From positions 1 to 5,794 of the forward strand of contig JAESQI010000186.1 in assembly GCA_016765255.1 (NCBI GenBank): DNA of 5,794 nucleotides, written 5' to 3'. Shown here in pieces: positions 1 to 5,794 of the stretch. Below the pieces are notes generated by a model. It did no database searches. It was not told the origin of the DNA and saw only the letters and a list, made by a program, of their open reading frames with translations. The position numbers and the translations under genes were made by a program. Numbering within the stretch: the stretch's first letter is position 1; each line of letters starts with the position of its first letter. This stretch comes from Robiginitomaculum sp. GTDB taxonomy: Bacteria > Pseudomonadota > Alphaproteobacteria > Caulobacterales > Maricaulaceae.

Positions 1-601
1 CTCCCATACGCTCAAAGTTTTTGGCAATAAACAATAAATGCATACAGCCCGATATATTACGTGGGTCTTCCATCATATAGGTCAGAAGCTCGCGAAATAA
101 CGTGTTGTGCATTTGGTCTACACCCTCGTCCGATATGCGCACCTCTTGCGCTGCATCCGCGTCGCGTTTGTTATAAGCATCCAGCACGGATTTTATCATG
201 CTTTGCACCAGTTCGCTCATGCGTACTAATGTTCCGATTGAACCGGTAAACGCCTCCGCTTTGGTAATGGTGTTGGTGCGCCGCGCCATGTTTTTGGTAT
301 AATCACCAATGCGCTCCAAATGGCTCGCCATTTTCAGGGTCATGACTACATTGCGCAAATCTGCGGCGACAGGCTGACGCAGCGCTAATATTTTAATGGC
401 GGCTTCATTCAACTCTGCTTCCAACTTGTTGATACGCTTGTCGCCCTTAAGGACTTTTTTAGCGCGCAGGCGGTCTTCTCTGCGGAGGGCTTGCGTGGCC
501 TCAAGAAGTTGCTTTTCTACCAGACCGCCCATTTCAAGGAGCAAGCTCTCGAGATGGTTCAGGTCATCATTAAATGAGGAAACAATATGTTGCGTGTTCA
601 T
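1..601 (-). CDS. phoU: PhoU, phosphate signalling regulator (3' end cut by window edge)
   Basis: Helical regulator that couples the Pst transporter to the PhoR kinase and keeps the Pho response off when phosphate is plentiful; it acts in the cytoplasm at the membrane. The first 200 residues are visible, and the family is usually about 230-240 long, so only the end is missing. The protein begins MNTQHIVSSF. It shows the classic first PhoU repeat: GDKRIN (53-58), LALRQPVAADLR (72-83) and the metal-binding E(D)xxxD-type segment ERIGD (96-100). The second repeat begins around 125, and its matching FERMG (196-200) is cut just where the conserved Asp codon should follow; the last visible base, G, fits. 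The ATG at 601-599 has AGGAG six bases upstream. The gene starts nine bases after the pstB stop and is the last visible gene of the operon. No stop codon lies in the visible frame. Family assignment is very secure. Confidence 0.96.
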   Translation of the reverse strand, partial: MNTQHIVSSFNDDLNHLESLLLEMGGLVEKQLLEATQALRREDRLRAKKVLKGDKRINKLEAELNEAAIKILALRQPVAADLRNVVMTLKMASHLERIGDYTKNMARRTNTITKAEAFTGSIGTLVRMSELVQSMIKSVLDAYNKRDADAAQEVRISDEGVDQMHNTLFRELLTYMMEDPRNISGCMHLLFIAKNFERMG

Positions 602-607
602 AATCGA

Positions 608-612
608 CTCCT
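608..612 (-). promoter_or_regulatory. phoU ribosome binding site overlapping the pstB stop
   Basis: AGGAG lies six bases before the phoU ATG. Its first two bases are the last two of the pstB TAG stop (TAGGAG), so ribosomes ending pstB finish directly on the phoU initiation signal. This supports the start at 601 and suggests translational coupling, which is an inference. Confidence 0.8.
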
Positions 613-1414
613 AACCAATTTTTCCGGAAATGTAGTTTTGTGTGCGAATGTCTTCCGGGTTGATAAAAATTTTCTCTGTTTCGCCGTATTCCACCAATTT
701 ACCCAGATGAAAAAATGCGGTCTTTTGCGAAATCCGCGCGGCCTGTGCCATAGAATGGGTGACGATGACGATTGTGTATTTTTCTCGCATTTGTTCCATC
801 AAATCTTCGACAACCGAAGTGGCAATCGGATCAAGAGCGGAGCACGGCTCATCCATAAGAATGACTTGCGGATCAACGGCAATGGCGCGGGCAATACACA
901 GGCGTTGTTGTTGCCCGCCGGACAAGCTTGTACCGGCCTCGTCGAGACGGTCAGACACCTCATCATAAAGCCCTGCACGTTTCAAAGACGTAATGACAAT
1001 GTCTTCGAGATGATCTTTGTTTTCCGCAAGGTCGTGAATGCGCGGGCCGTAAGCCACATTGTCAAATATAGATTTCGGAAACGGATTAGCCTTTTGAAAC
1101 ACCATGCCTATACGTGCGCGTAGAGCCACAACATCAACTTTGGGCGCGTATATATCTTGGCCAGCAAAACGGATATCACCTGTGACTTGACACACAGAAA
1201 TCGTATCATTCATACGGTTAAAGCAACGCAGAAATGTCGACTTACCGCAACCAGACGGCCCAATAAGAGCGGTTATCTGGTTTTCAGGTATACCTAGGCT
1301 GATATCATCAATCGCTTGTTTTTTACCGTAAAAAACATCGACGTTTTTGGCACTTAAAATTGGCGGTTTTAGTGCCGCCGCTTGTTCCGTCTGTATATCC
1401 ATAATGATTCCCAT
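611..1414 (-). CDS. pstB: PstB, phosphate ABC transporter ATPase
   Basis: Cytoplasmic ATPase subunit that drives phosphate import through PstC/PstA. It is 267 residues long, close to the usual 250-270, and complete. In order it shows Walker A GPSGCGKST (52-60), Q-loop Gln107 in GMVFQKANPFP, the ABC signature LSGGQQQR (164-171), Walker B VILMDEP (184-190) with catalytic Glu189, D-loop SALD (192-195) and switch His220 in IVTHSMAQA. PFPKSIFDNVAYGPR (111-125) is a PstB-type segment that separates it from other ABC ATPases. All catalytic residues are intact. The start at 1414 has AAGG eight bases upstream, ten bases after the pstA stop. A second in-frame ATG four codons later (1402) has GGGA six bases upstream and could be the true start, giving 263 residues. 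Function is very secure; the exact start is less so. Confidence 0.97.
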   Translation of the reverse strand: MGIIMDIQTEQAAALKPPILSAKNVDVFYGKKQAIDDISLGIPENQITALIGPSGCGKSTFLRCFNRMNDTISVCQVTGDIRFAGQDIYAPKVDVVALRARIGMVFQKANPFPKSIFDNVAYGPRIHDLAENKDHLEDIVITSLKRAGLYDEVSDRLDEAGTSLSGGQQQRLCIARAIAVDPQVILMDEPCSALDPIATSVVEDLMEQMREKYTIVIVTHSMAQAARISQKTAFFHLGKLVEYGETEKIFINPEDIRTQNYISGKIG

Positions 1415-1422
1415 TGCTTATA

Positions 1423-1426
1423 CCTT
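1423..1426 (-). promoter_or_regulatory. pstB ribosome binding site overlapping the pstA stop
   Basis: AAGG lies eight bases before the ATG at 1414, and its AA is part of the pstA TAA stop (TAAGG). It favours the upstream of the two possible pstB starts, although GGGA before the ATG at 1402 is a rival. Confidence 0.6.
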
Positions 1427-2717
1427 ACCAGCGTTTTTCCAGTTTTCTGCGCAAAAACACGGCGAGTAAATTCATTAAGATTAAAAAGGCGAGCAGCACG
1501 ATAATCGCCGCAGAGGTACGTTCGACAAAGCCTTTTTCAGGACTGTCTGCCCACAAGAAAATTTGCACAGGCAGCGAGGTCGCTGCGTCCGTTACCCCTT
1601 GCGGTATGTCGACAATAAACGCCACCATACCGATCATCAACAAAGGCGCCGTTTCGCCCAAAGCCTGCGCCATCCCTAAAATTGTTCCCGTCAACATACC
1701 GGGCATAGCCAGCGGTACAACGTGGTGAAATGTCGCTTGTGTTTTACTGGCACCAAGCCCGAACGCCGCATCGCGAACCGACTGCGGGACCGAGCGAAGA
1801 CTAGCGCGCGACGCAATAATAATGGTTGGTAGTGTCATCAACGCCAGCACCATGCCGCCCACAAGTGGAGTCGAACGGGGGATGTGAAACACGCCGAGGA
1901 AAATAGACAAACCAAGCAAGCCAAATACAATAGAAGGTACCGCTGCCAAATTATTGATATTTATTTCAATCAAATCGGTGAGCTTGGATTTATGGGCATA
2001 TTCTTCCAGATAAACCGCCGTCAAAATACCAAGCGGAAAGGCAATCATAAAGCAGACCAGAAGGGAGAAAAACGAGCCCAAAGCCGCGCCCAATATGCCA
2101 GCCATTTCCGGTTCACGGCTATCGCCATTGGTGAAAAATGCTGTGTTAAATTTTTTCTTTATTTGGCCGCTTTGCTTGAGCGCTTTGATATAGGTGATGT
2201 CTTGATTTTTTATGCGCCGTAGTTCTTCGGGAAGGCTCGTGTCAATCTTCCCCTTCATAAAAAGGTCAACTTCGGACGATGCTGGCAGCCAGATGGTTTG
2301 GCTCGTCCCGATGAGGTCAGGATTGTCACTGACAAGTTTGCCCATTTCGTAAACCGCACCGCTTGACAAGAGCTTATACAGACGTCCTTTATCCCTGCGT
2401 TCAATCACGTTCGGGAATGTCCTCGTCAATGCTGCCGTCAGTATAGGCTTGTAATTTGCAAGGGCTAAAATCTCAGGGTCACGCACGCCATTTGGGTCAA
2501 TGACTTGCTCTGAAAATGTAACTTCAATGCTAATTTTTGTTTGCTGAAAAGCACCCATTCCGCGCAAAAAAATAGCGCCGAACATGAACACCAAAAAACT
2601 AAGTGCGATGGTAATGGCAATGCGGCCATACCATTTAAACCGCGCCTCTTTAGCATGGCGGCGTTTTAAACTTGGCGATGTCTCCAAAGTATATGCCTTT
2701 TGTGCGAAATCAGTCAT
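1425..2717 (-). CDS. pstA: PstA, phosphate ABC transporter permease with long N-terminal periplasmic region
   Basis: Inner-membrane permease that forms the phosphate channel with PstC. At 430 residues it is much longer than E. coli PstA (about 296). The extra length is N-terminal: a short basic cytoplasmic tail, a membrane segment at about 33-52, then about 150 mostly polar residues (53-203) before the permease core. This layout matches the DUF3333 domain found on many alphaproteobacterial PstA proteins (from memory, not searched). The core starts near 205 and contains FPLGILTAVYLEEYA, the PSIVFGLLGL segment, the cytoplasmic EAA loop with VRDAAFGLGAS (314-324), GETAPLL (354-360) and a last helix at about 403-422. 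E. coli PstA has Arg220 three residues before this GET; here the residue is Gln351. I chose the ATG at 2717 (MTDFAQ) because it overlaps the pstC stop by eight bases (ATGACTGA). An in-frame ATG at 2741 would add eight residues but overlap pstC by 32 bases. The Shine-Dalgarno is weak (AAGAAA), so initiation probably depends on coupling to pstC. Confidence 0.93.
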   Translation of the reverse strand: MTDFAQKAYTLETSPSLKRRHAKEARFKWYGRIAITIALSFLVFMFGAIFLRGMGAFQQTKISIEVTFSEQVIDPNGVRDPEILALANYKPILTAALTRTFPNVIERRDKGRLYKLLSSGAVYEMGKLVSDNPDLIGTSQTIWLPASSEVDLFMKGKIDTSLPEELRRIKNQDITYIKALKQSGQIKKKFNTAFFTNGDSREPEMAGILGAALGSFFSLLVCFMIAFPLGILTAVYLEEYAHKSKLTDLIEININNLAAVPSIVFGLLGLSIFLGVFHIPRSTPLVGGMVLALMTLPTIIIASRASLRSVPQSVRDAAFGLGASKTQATFHHVVPLAMPGMLTGTILGMAQALGETAPLLMIGMVAFIVDIPQGVTDAATSLPVQIFLWADSPEKGFVERTSAAIIVLLAFLILMNLLAVFLRRKLEKRW

Positions 2718-3678
2718 ATTGTTTCTTGTATTTATCAACAATTTTCAGCGCGACGACATTCAGGCCAAGTGTGAGCACGAATAGATACAGCGCGATGGCA
2801 AATGCGGCCAATGTCTTGGCGCTGTCAAACTCTTGGTCGCCCGTGAGCAAAGTCACAATTTGCACGGTAATTGTTGTCACGGCTTCAAGCGGGTTTAGGC
2901 TTAGTTTTGCTGCTAAACCCGCAGCCATAACCACGATCATGGTTTCGCCAATGGCCCGCGAAACCGCGAGTAAGAGACTGCCTATAATTCCGGGTGTTGC
3001 GGCGGGGAGGACGACTTTGGTTATGGTTTCAGCCGGTGTTGCTCCCATGCCGAGCGAGGCATCGCGCAAAGATTGCGGCACTGCATTGATAACATCATCA
3101 GATAACGACGAAATAAACGGTACGAGCATAATGCCCATAACAAGGCCAGCCGCGAGCGCGCTTTCAGAAGATATTTCAAACCCTACGCCGGATCCACCCG
3201 CCCTGATAATAGGTGCAATAACAAGGGCTGCAAAGAACCCGTAGACTACGGTCGGGATACCAGCGAGCAGCTCCAGAAGTGGTTTGATGACGGCGCGGGT
3301 ATTGGGCCGTGCATATTCCGCAAGATAGACTGCAGACAGCAGGCCGAGCGGTGTGGCCACTAACATGGCAATAAAGCTAATGAGCAATGTGCCGGTTAGC
3401 AGGGGGATAACGCCAAAGGCACCGCTCGACCCAACTTGGTCTTCACGAATGGCAGTTTGCGGCGACCATTCAAGTCCAAACAAAAAATCTGTTAGGGGAA
3501 TTTTTTCGAAAAACCGAAAGGCTTCAAAGGCCAGTGAAGCCACAATCCCCACAGTGGTAAGGACAGCCACCAGTGAACTTGCGATCAGCACAGACTGTAT
3601 GGCAAGCTCTTTGATTTGCGTGCTACAGCGTGCATGCCTGAGCGTTAAATCAACTGATGGTTCCATTGCCGTCTTCAT
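2710..3678 (-). CDS. pstC: PstC, phosphate ABC transporter permease
   Basis: Inner-membrane permease partner of PstA. It has 322 residues, about the length of E. coli PstC. It has a short cytoplasmic N-terminus, a first membrane helix at about 29-51, a periplasmic loop with LFGLEWSPQ (66-74), then helices near 92-118, 135-157, 172-193, 229-255 and 288-313. PLGLLSAVYLAEYA (110-123) and the EAA loop with LRDASLGMGATPAET (204-218) are typical binding-protein-dependent permease segments. The RAIGET motif (241-246), important in E. coli PstC, is intact, unlike its counterpart in the neighbouring PstA. Many alphaproteobacterial PstC proteins are longer because of an N-terminal extension, and that is absent here. 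The start at 3678 has AGGA nine bases upstream and lies eleven bases after the pstS stop; an ATG four codons later (3666) is a weaker alternative. Its TGA stop sits inside the pstA start region. Confidence 0.95.
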   Translation of the reverse strand: MKTAMEPSVDLTLRHARCSTQIKELAIQSVLIASSLVAVLTTVGIVASLAFEAFRFFEKIPLTDFLFGLEWSPQTAIREDQVGSSGAFGVIPLLTGTLLISFIAMLVATPLGLLSAVYLAEYARPNTRAVIKPLLELLAGIPTVVYGFFAALVIAPIIRAGGSGVGFEISSESALAAGLVMGIMLVPFISSLSDDVINAVPQSLRDASLGMGATPAETITKVVLPAATPGIIGSLLLAVSRAIGETMIVVMAAGLAAKLSLNPLEAVTTITVQIVTLLTGDQEFDSAKTLAAFAIALYLFVLTLGLNVVALKIVDKYKKQYD

Positions 3679-3687
3679 GGATATATG

Positions 3688-3691
3688 TCCT
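3688..3691 (-). promoter_or_regulatory. pstC ribosome binding site overlapping the pstS stop
   Basis: AGGA lies nine bases before the pstC ATG at 3678 and shares two bases with the pstS TAG stop (TAGGA). It supports that start over the in-frame ATG at 3666. Confidence 0.7.
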
Positions 3692-4796
3692 AATCCAAAG
3701 TCAAAGTTTCAAGGGCACGAATGCTGGTTTCCCACTTTTCGTGCTCAGTATCGGTCATCGGAATAAGGCCTTTCTCAGCCAAATACCCGTCTGCACCGCT
3801 AGCTTTATCGCTCATAAATTCCGCGAGATATTCTGTGATACCCGGTACTTTGCCAATATTGTCTTTCTTGACGTAGAAGAACAAAGACCGCGACACAGGG
3901 TATGACCCATTGGAGATGTTTTCAAATGTTGGTGCTTTACCGTTGACGACACTGCCCTGAACACTATCCACATTTTGGTCGAGGAAGCTAAACCCGAAAA
4001 TGCCGAAAGCACTTGGGTTAGCATTTAGTTTTTGGACAATCAGATTGTCGTTTTCTCCGGCCTCAACAAAAGCGCCATCTTCGCGGATTGTGTGGCATAG
4101 TGTTTTATAGGTTGGTTTGTCTGTTTTCTTCAGCGCTTTGACCCAGTCAAATGTTTTACACCCGCCTTCCATAGCCAGCTCAACAAATGCGTCCCGGGTA
4201 CCGGATGTAGGCGGTGGGCCCATAACTTCGATATTTACTTTGGGAAGGGCCGAATTGACATCGTTCCATGTTTTATAAGGGTTTGCTGTAGTGCCGCCGT
4301 GGCCGTCGGGCACATTTTTGGCCAGTGCCAGAAATACGTCTTTCAAGCTCAGCTCTAAGCGAGGCGATTTACGGGAATTGGCCAAGACAATACCATCATA
4401 GCCAATTTTAACTTCTATAATATCGTTGATACCGTTCTCGGCACAACGCTTAACTTCGGATGCTTTGATGCGGCGCGAGGCGTTGGTAATATCAGGGTGG
4501 TTCGCAGCGAGGCCGGAGCAAAATAGTTTAAGCCCACCACCAGAGCCTGTGCTTTCGACGATTGGCGTTTTAAATTTGGTCGTGCGGCCAAAATTTTCTG
4601 CAACCGCTGTCGCAAATGGATACACTGTGGAGGACCCGACGATTTTTATCTGGCTACGCATATAGTCAGTTTGTGCAGGTGTATGTATATTGTCTGTTGG
4701 GAGGGTAGGCGCGTCTTTGCCGCCGCACGCAGAAAGGCTGAGGGCGAACACACTGGCTGTCATTATTTTGCTTAACATTGTCATCTCTTTCATCAT
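3690..4796 (-). CDS. pstS: PstS, phosphate-binding protein, predicted lipoprotein
   Basis: Extracytoplasmic phosphate receptor that delivers phosphate to PstC/PstA. It has 368 residues from the first ATG. The N-terminus is a lipoprotein signal: a basic start, a hydrophobic run IMTASVFALS, and lipobox LSAC with Cys24, so the mature protein is probably lipid-anchored rather than free. Phosphate-site motifs follow: GSSTVYPFA (54-62), ESTGSGGG (81-88), PDITNASR (101-108), IGYDG (131-135) and SGTRD (198-202). Later segments EAGENDNLIVQKL (245-257) and GIFGFSFL (265-272) are typical of the alphaproteobacterial/cyanobacterial PstS type. Four cysteines in the mature part (93, 118, 213, 234) could form disulfides. 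The ATG at 4796 has GAGGG seven bases upstream. ATGs at 4793 and 4778 are also in frame, and the latter has AAAGAG six bases upstream and would give a tidy signal starting MLSKIMTAS. It is the first gene after the Pho box. Function is very secure; the exact start is not. Confidence 0.96.
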   Translation of the reverse strand: MMKEMTMLSKIMTASVFALSLSACGGKDAPTLPTDNIHTPAQTDYMRSQIKIVGSSTVYPFATAVAENFGRTTKFKTPIVESTGSGGGLKLFCSGLAANHPDITNASRRIKASEVKRCAENGINDIIEVKIGYDGIVLANSRKSPRLELSLKDVFLALAKNVPDGHGGTTANPYKTWNDVNSALPKVNIEVMGPPPTSGTRDAFVELAMEGGCKTFDWVKALKKTDKPTYKTLCHTIREDGAFVEAGENDNLIVQKLNANPSAFGIFGFSFLDQNVDSVQGSVVNGKAPTFENISNGSYPVSRSLFFYVKKDNIGKVPGITEYLAEFMSDKASGADGYLAEKGLIPMTDTEHEKWETSIRALETLTLD

Positions 4797-4803
4797 TCAT
4801 TTG

Positions 4804-4808
4804 CCCTC
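4804..4808 (-). promoter_or_regulatory. pstS ribosome binding site
   Basis: GAGGG lies seven bases before the ATG at 4796, good spacing for that codon. The out-of-frame ATG at 4800 is only three bases away, which is too close. The internal AAAGAG before the ATG at 4778 is a second, weaker candidate. Confidence 0.7.
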
Positions 4809-4835
4809 GGTTTTGGTCTTAGGCTTTTATCGGTG

Positions 4836-4852
4836 GGCGAAACCATTTCGCC
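4836..4852 (-). repeat. Perfect 7-bp inverted repeat in the pstS leader
   Basis: On the pstS strand the sequence reads GGCGAAA-TGG-TTTCGCC, two perfect 7-base arms around a 3-base loop. It ends 39 bases before the pstS start and would lie in the 5' untranslated RNA. No T-run follows on the coding strand (CACCGATAAAAG comes next), so it does not look like a factor-independent terminator. It may be an RNA stem that stabilises the leader or a protein-binding site; its function is unknown. Confidence 0.55.
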
Positions 4853-4866
4853 TTATTACTGAATAA
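4853..4866 (-). repeat. Small A/T inverted repeat next to the leader hairpin
   Basis: TTATT-CAGT-AATAA on the pstS strand has 5-base arms and a 4-base loop, directly abutting the stronger inverted repeat at 4836-4852. On its own it is weak and could be chance in A/T-rich sequence. Confidence 0.25.
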
Positions 4867-4884
4867 TGAACTTTCATGGCGGTT

Positions 4885-4890
4885 TTCATA
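4885..4890 (-). promoter_or_regulatory. Possible -10 element of the pstS promoter
   Basis: TATGAA, matching TATAAT at four of six positions, lies seven bases after the Pho box. In E. coli Pho promoters the -10 sits about ten bases after the box, so the spacing is a little short. CATTAT at 4863-4868 is an alternative if PhoB occupies the degenerate downstream units. No good -35 is seen, as expected for a PhoB-activated promoter. The placement is tentative. Confidence 0.25.
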
Positions 4891-4897
4891 CAAGCTC

Positions 4898-4915
4898 ATG
4901 ACAGCTATATGACAG
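4898..4915 (-). promoter_or_regulatory. Pho box (PhoB binding site) upstream of pstS
   Basis: CTGTCATATAGCTGTCAT on the pstS strand consists of two perfect CTGTCAT direct repeats separated by four bases, giving an 11-base repeat step. It matches the E. coli Pho box consensus at all positions except a G in the A/T spacer. It lies 101 bases before the pstS start, in the right orientation to activate pstSCAB-phoU under phosphate starvation. Confidence 0.92.
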
Positions 4916-4953
4916 TTATGTGATGGTTTTATGACATGCGGAGAGAGGCGCGT

Positions 4954-5794
4954 CTAATTGGGTAAGGTAACGCTGACTTCGCTTCCGACACCGACTTTGC
5001 TTTTGATAGAAAGTCTACCTCGGTGACGATTGAGGATATGTTTGGTAATGGCAAGGCCAAGGCCCGTGCCGCCCGCCTCACGCGAGCGACCTTTGTCAAC
5101 ACGGTAAAACCGCTCCGTCAAGTGCGGGAGATGTTCAGGTGCAATGCCTTCACCTTCATCATTAATGGTAATTGTTATACTGTCTGTACTTTGAACAGCG
5201 CTAACGGCGACAATTGATTTTGGTTCACTGTATTTCAACGCGTTTTCAATTAAATTTTGGAACACTTCTGTGAGTTCATCCGCATCACCCACTATGGGTG
5301 GCAAGTCTTCAGGAACGTCCAAGGAAACGCGGTTTTTATATGCGGACTTGCTCTCGGAAAGTACGGTCATAATTCGCCGTAATAATTTTGTAATGTCGAC
5401 TTGCCCATCGGGCGGCAAATGCTCTTTGGCTTCGAGTTTAGATAAAGACAGAAGATCACCGACCAATCTTGACATGCGCTCGGTTTCGCCTTGCATCAGG
5501 TTGAGAAAATTAGCGCGAGCTTTAACGTCATCACGTGCAGGCCCTTGCAAGGTTTCCACAATGCCCATTAGCGAGGTTAAAGGCGAACGCAGTTCATGGC
5601 TCACATTAGCGACAAATGTAGAACGTGATTTCTCCGCATCAATTTCAGCCGAAACGTCGATGAGGGTAAAGAGAATACAATCATTCCCCAATCCGACTAA
5701 AGGCGCAGCACTGGCCTTATAGGTGCGCGGTGTCTGTAGATGTAAAATAAGGTCACAGGTTTTAAGTTTACCGGTTTTTACCGCTTTATTTAAA
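4954..5794 (-). CDS. phoR: PhoR, phosphate-responsive sensor histidine kinase (5' end beyond window)
   Basis: Membrane sensor kinase of the Pho two-component system; it phosphorylates PhoB when phosphate is scarce and receives the Pst/PhoU signal. The last 279 residues are visible. The first 55 or so (LNKAVKTGKL..., through DCILFTLIDVSAE) look like the end of a PAS-type domain. The HisKA domain follows with the H-box FVANVSHELRSPLTS; the phosphoacceptor His codon is at 5598-5596. The ATPase domain is complete: N-box QNLIENALKYS, G1 NDEGEGI, F-box ERFYRVDKG, G2 GGTGLGLAI, ending at VTLPN. The frame stays open to the right edge, so the start is outside; a TTG at 5691 is internal to the PAS region and is not the start. 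The PhoR assignment rests on the kinase sequence plus position next to pstS; the motifs alone would also fit related HPK1 kinases. The gene lies upstream of the Pho box, so it is not controlled by that site. Confidence 0.92.
   Translation of the reverse strand, partial: LNKAVKTGKLKTCDLILHLQTPRTYKASAAPLVGLGNDCILFTLIDVSAEIDAEKSRSTFVANVSHELRSPLTSLMGIVETLQGPARDDVKARANFLNLMQGETERMSRLVGDLLSLSKLEAKEHLPPDGQVDITKLLRRIMTVLSESKSAYKNRVSLDVPEDLPPIVGDADELTEVFQNLIENALKYSEPKSIVAVSAVQSTDSITITINDEGEGIAPEHLPHLTERFYRVDKGRSREAGGTGLGLAITKHILNRHRGRLSIKSKVGVGSEVSVTLPN

Larger units (their letters stand above)
4876..4937 (-). promoter_or_regulatory. Extended array of 11-bp phased PhoB half-sites
   Basis: Reading the pstS strand in 11-base steps from 4937 gives ATGTCAT-AAAA, CCATCAC-ATAA, CTGTCAT-ATAG, CTGTCAT-GAGC, TTGTATG-AAAA and CCGCCAT-GAAA (spacer of the last unit at 4872-4875). 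Against the PhoB half-site CTGTCAT these match 6, 4, 7, 7, 3 and 5 of 7 positions. The central pair forms the strong Pho box. The first unit is also convincing because it keeps the phase; the others are degenerate. The array starts 16 bases after the phoR stop. Confidence 0.6.

Noticed and set aside
587..1123. Plus-strand open frame of 178 codons opposite pstB and phoU
   Set aside because: It lies antisense to a fully conserved ATPase, shows no recognisable motif and has no clear ribosome binding site; it is a shadow of pstB.
2672..3244. Plus-strand open frame of 190 codons opposite pstC and pstA
   Set aside because: It mirrors the permease helices on the other strand and resembles no family; codon bias of pstC explains the open frame.
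4667..4800. Short out-of-frame reading frame from the ATG at 4800 overlapping pstS
   Set aside because: The Shine-Dalgarno is only three bases away and the peptide shows no recognisable feature; it overlaps the pstS signal sequence by chance.
4836..4852. Inverted repeat as a phoR transcription terminator
   Set aside because: No T-run follows on the coding strand, and it lies downstream of the pstS Pho box, so termination here would also stop pstS.
4954..5691. PhoR starting at the TTG at 5691 as a short 245-residue kinase
   Set aside because: The frame stays open upstream to the window edge and the upstream residues continue a PAS-like domain, so the TTG is internal.
1..5794. A novel defence, mobile or biosynthetic system
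   Set aside because: Every gene belongs to the known Pho/Pst set, genes are tightly packed and intact, and I see no transposase, integrase, tRNA, CRISPR repeat or unexplained gene.

Overview
The window carries one phosphate-starvation (Pho/Pst) locus, read entirely on the minus strand. In transcription order, from high to low coordinates, it holds phoR (its 5' end lies beyond the right edge), a 157-base regulatory gap, pstS, pstC, pstA, pstB and phoU (its 3' end lies beyond the left edge). The phoR-pstSCAB-phoU order, a PstA with a large N-terminal extension resembling DUF3333, and a PstS carrying motifs typical of the alphaproteobacterial/cyanobacterial PstS type all point to an alphaproteobacterium. 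Base composition looks moderate (roughly upper 40s % G+C by eye, not computed). I cannot name a genus.

Region by region: 5794-4954 is the sensor kinase PhoR (end of a PAS-like region, dimerisation/phosphoacceptor domain, complete ATPase domain). 4953-4797 is a control region with a near-perfect Pho box (4898-4915) inside a run of 11-base phased half-sites, followed by two adjacent small inverted repeats and the pstS ribosome binding site. 4796-3690 is PstS, predicted to be a lipoprotein. 3678-2710 is the permease PstC and 2717-1425 the permease PstA. 1414-611 is the ATPase PstB. 601-1 is PhoU. From pstS to phoU the genes are separated by 9-11 bases or overlap by 8, so they form one tight operon.

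The genes work together as follows. PstS binds phosphate outside the inner membrane, PstC/PstA form the channel, and PstB powers import. PhoU relays transporter state to PhoR. PhoR phosphorylates PhoB (not in this window, often found just after phoU), and PhoB-P would bind the Pho box array and switch on pstSCAB-phoU.

I do not see an undescribed biological system here. The points worth a second look are the extended Pho box array, the stop/Shine-Dalgarno overlap at three junctions, the lipoprotein PstS paired with the enlarged periplasmic part of PstA, the short PstC, and a glutamine in PstA where E. coli has the transport-essential Arg-220.
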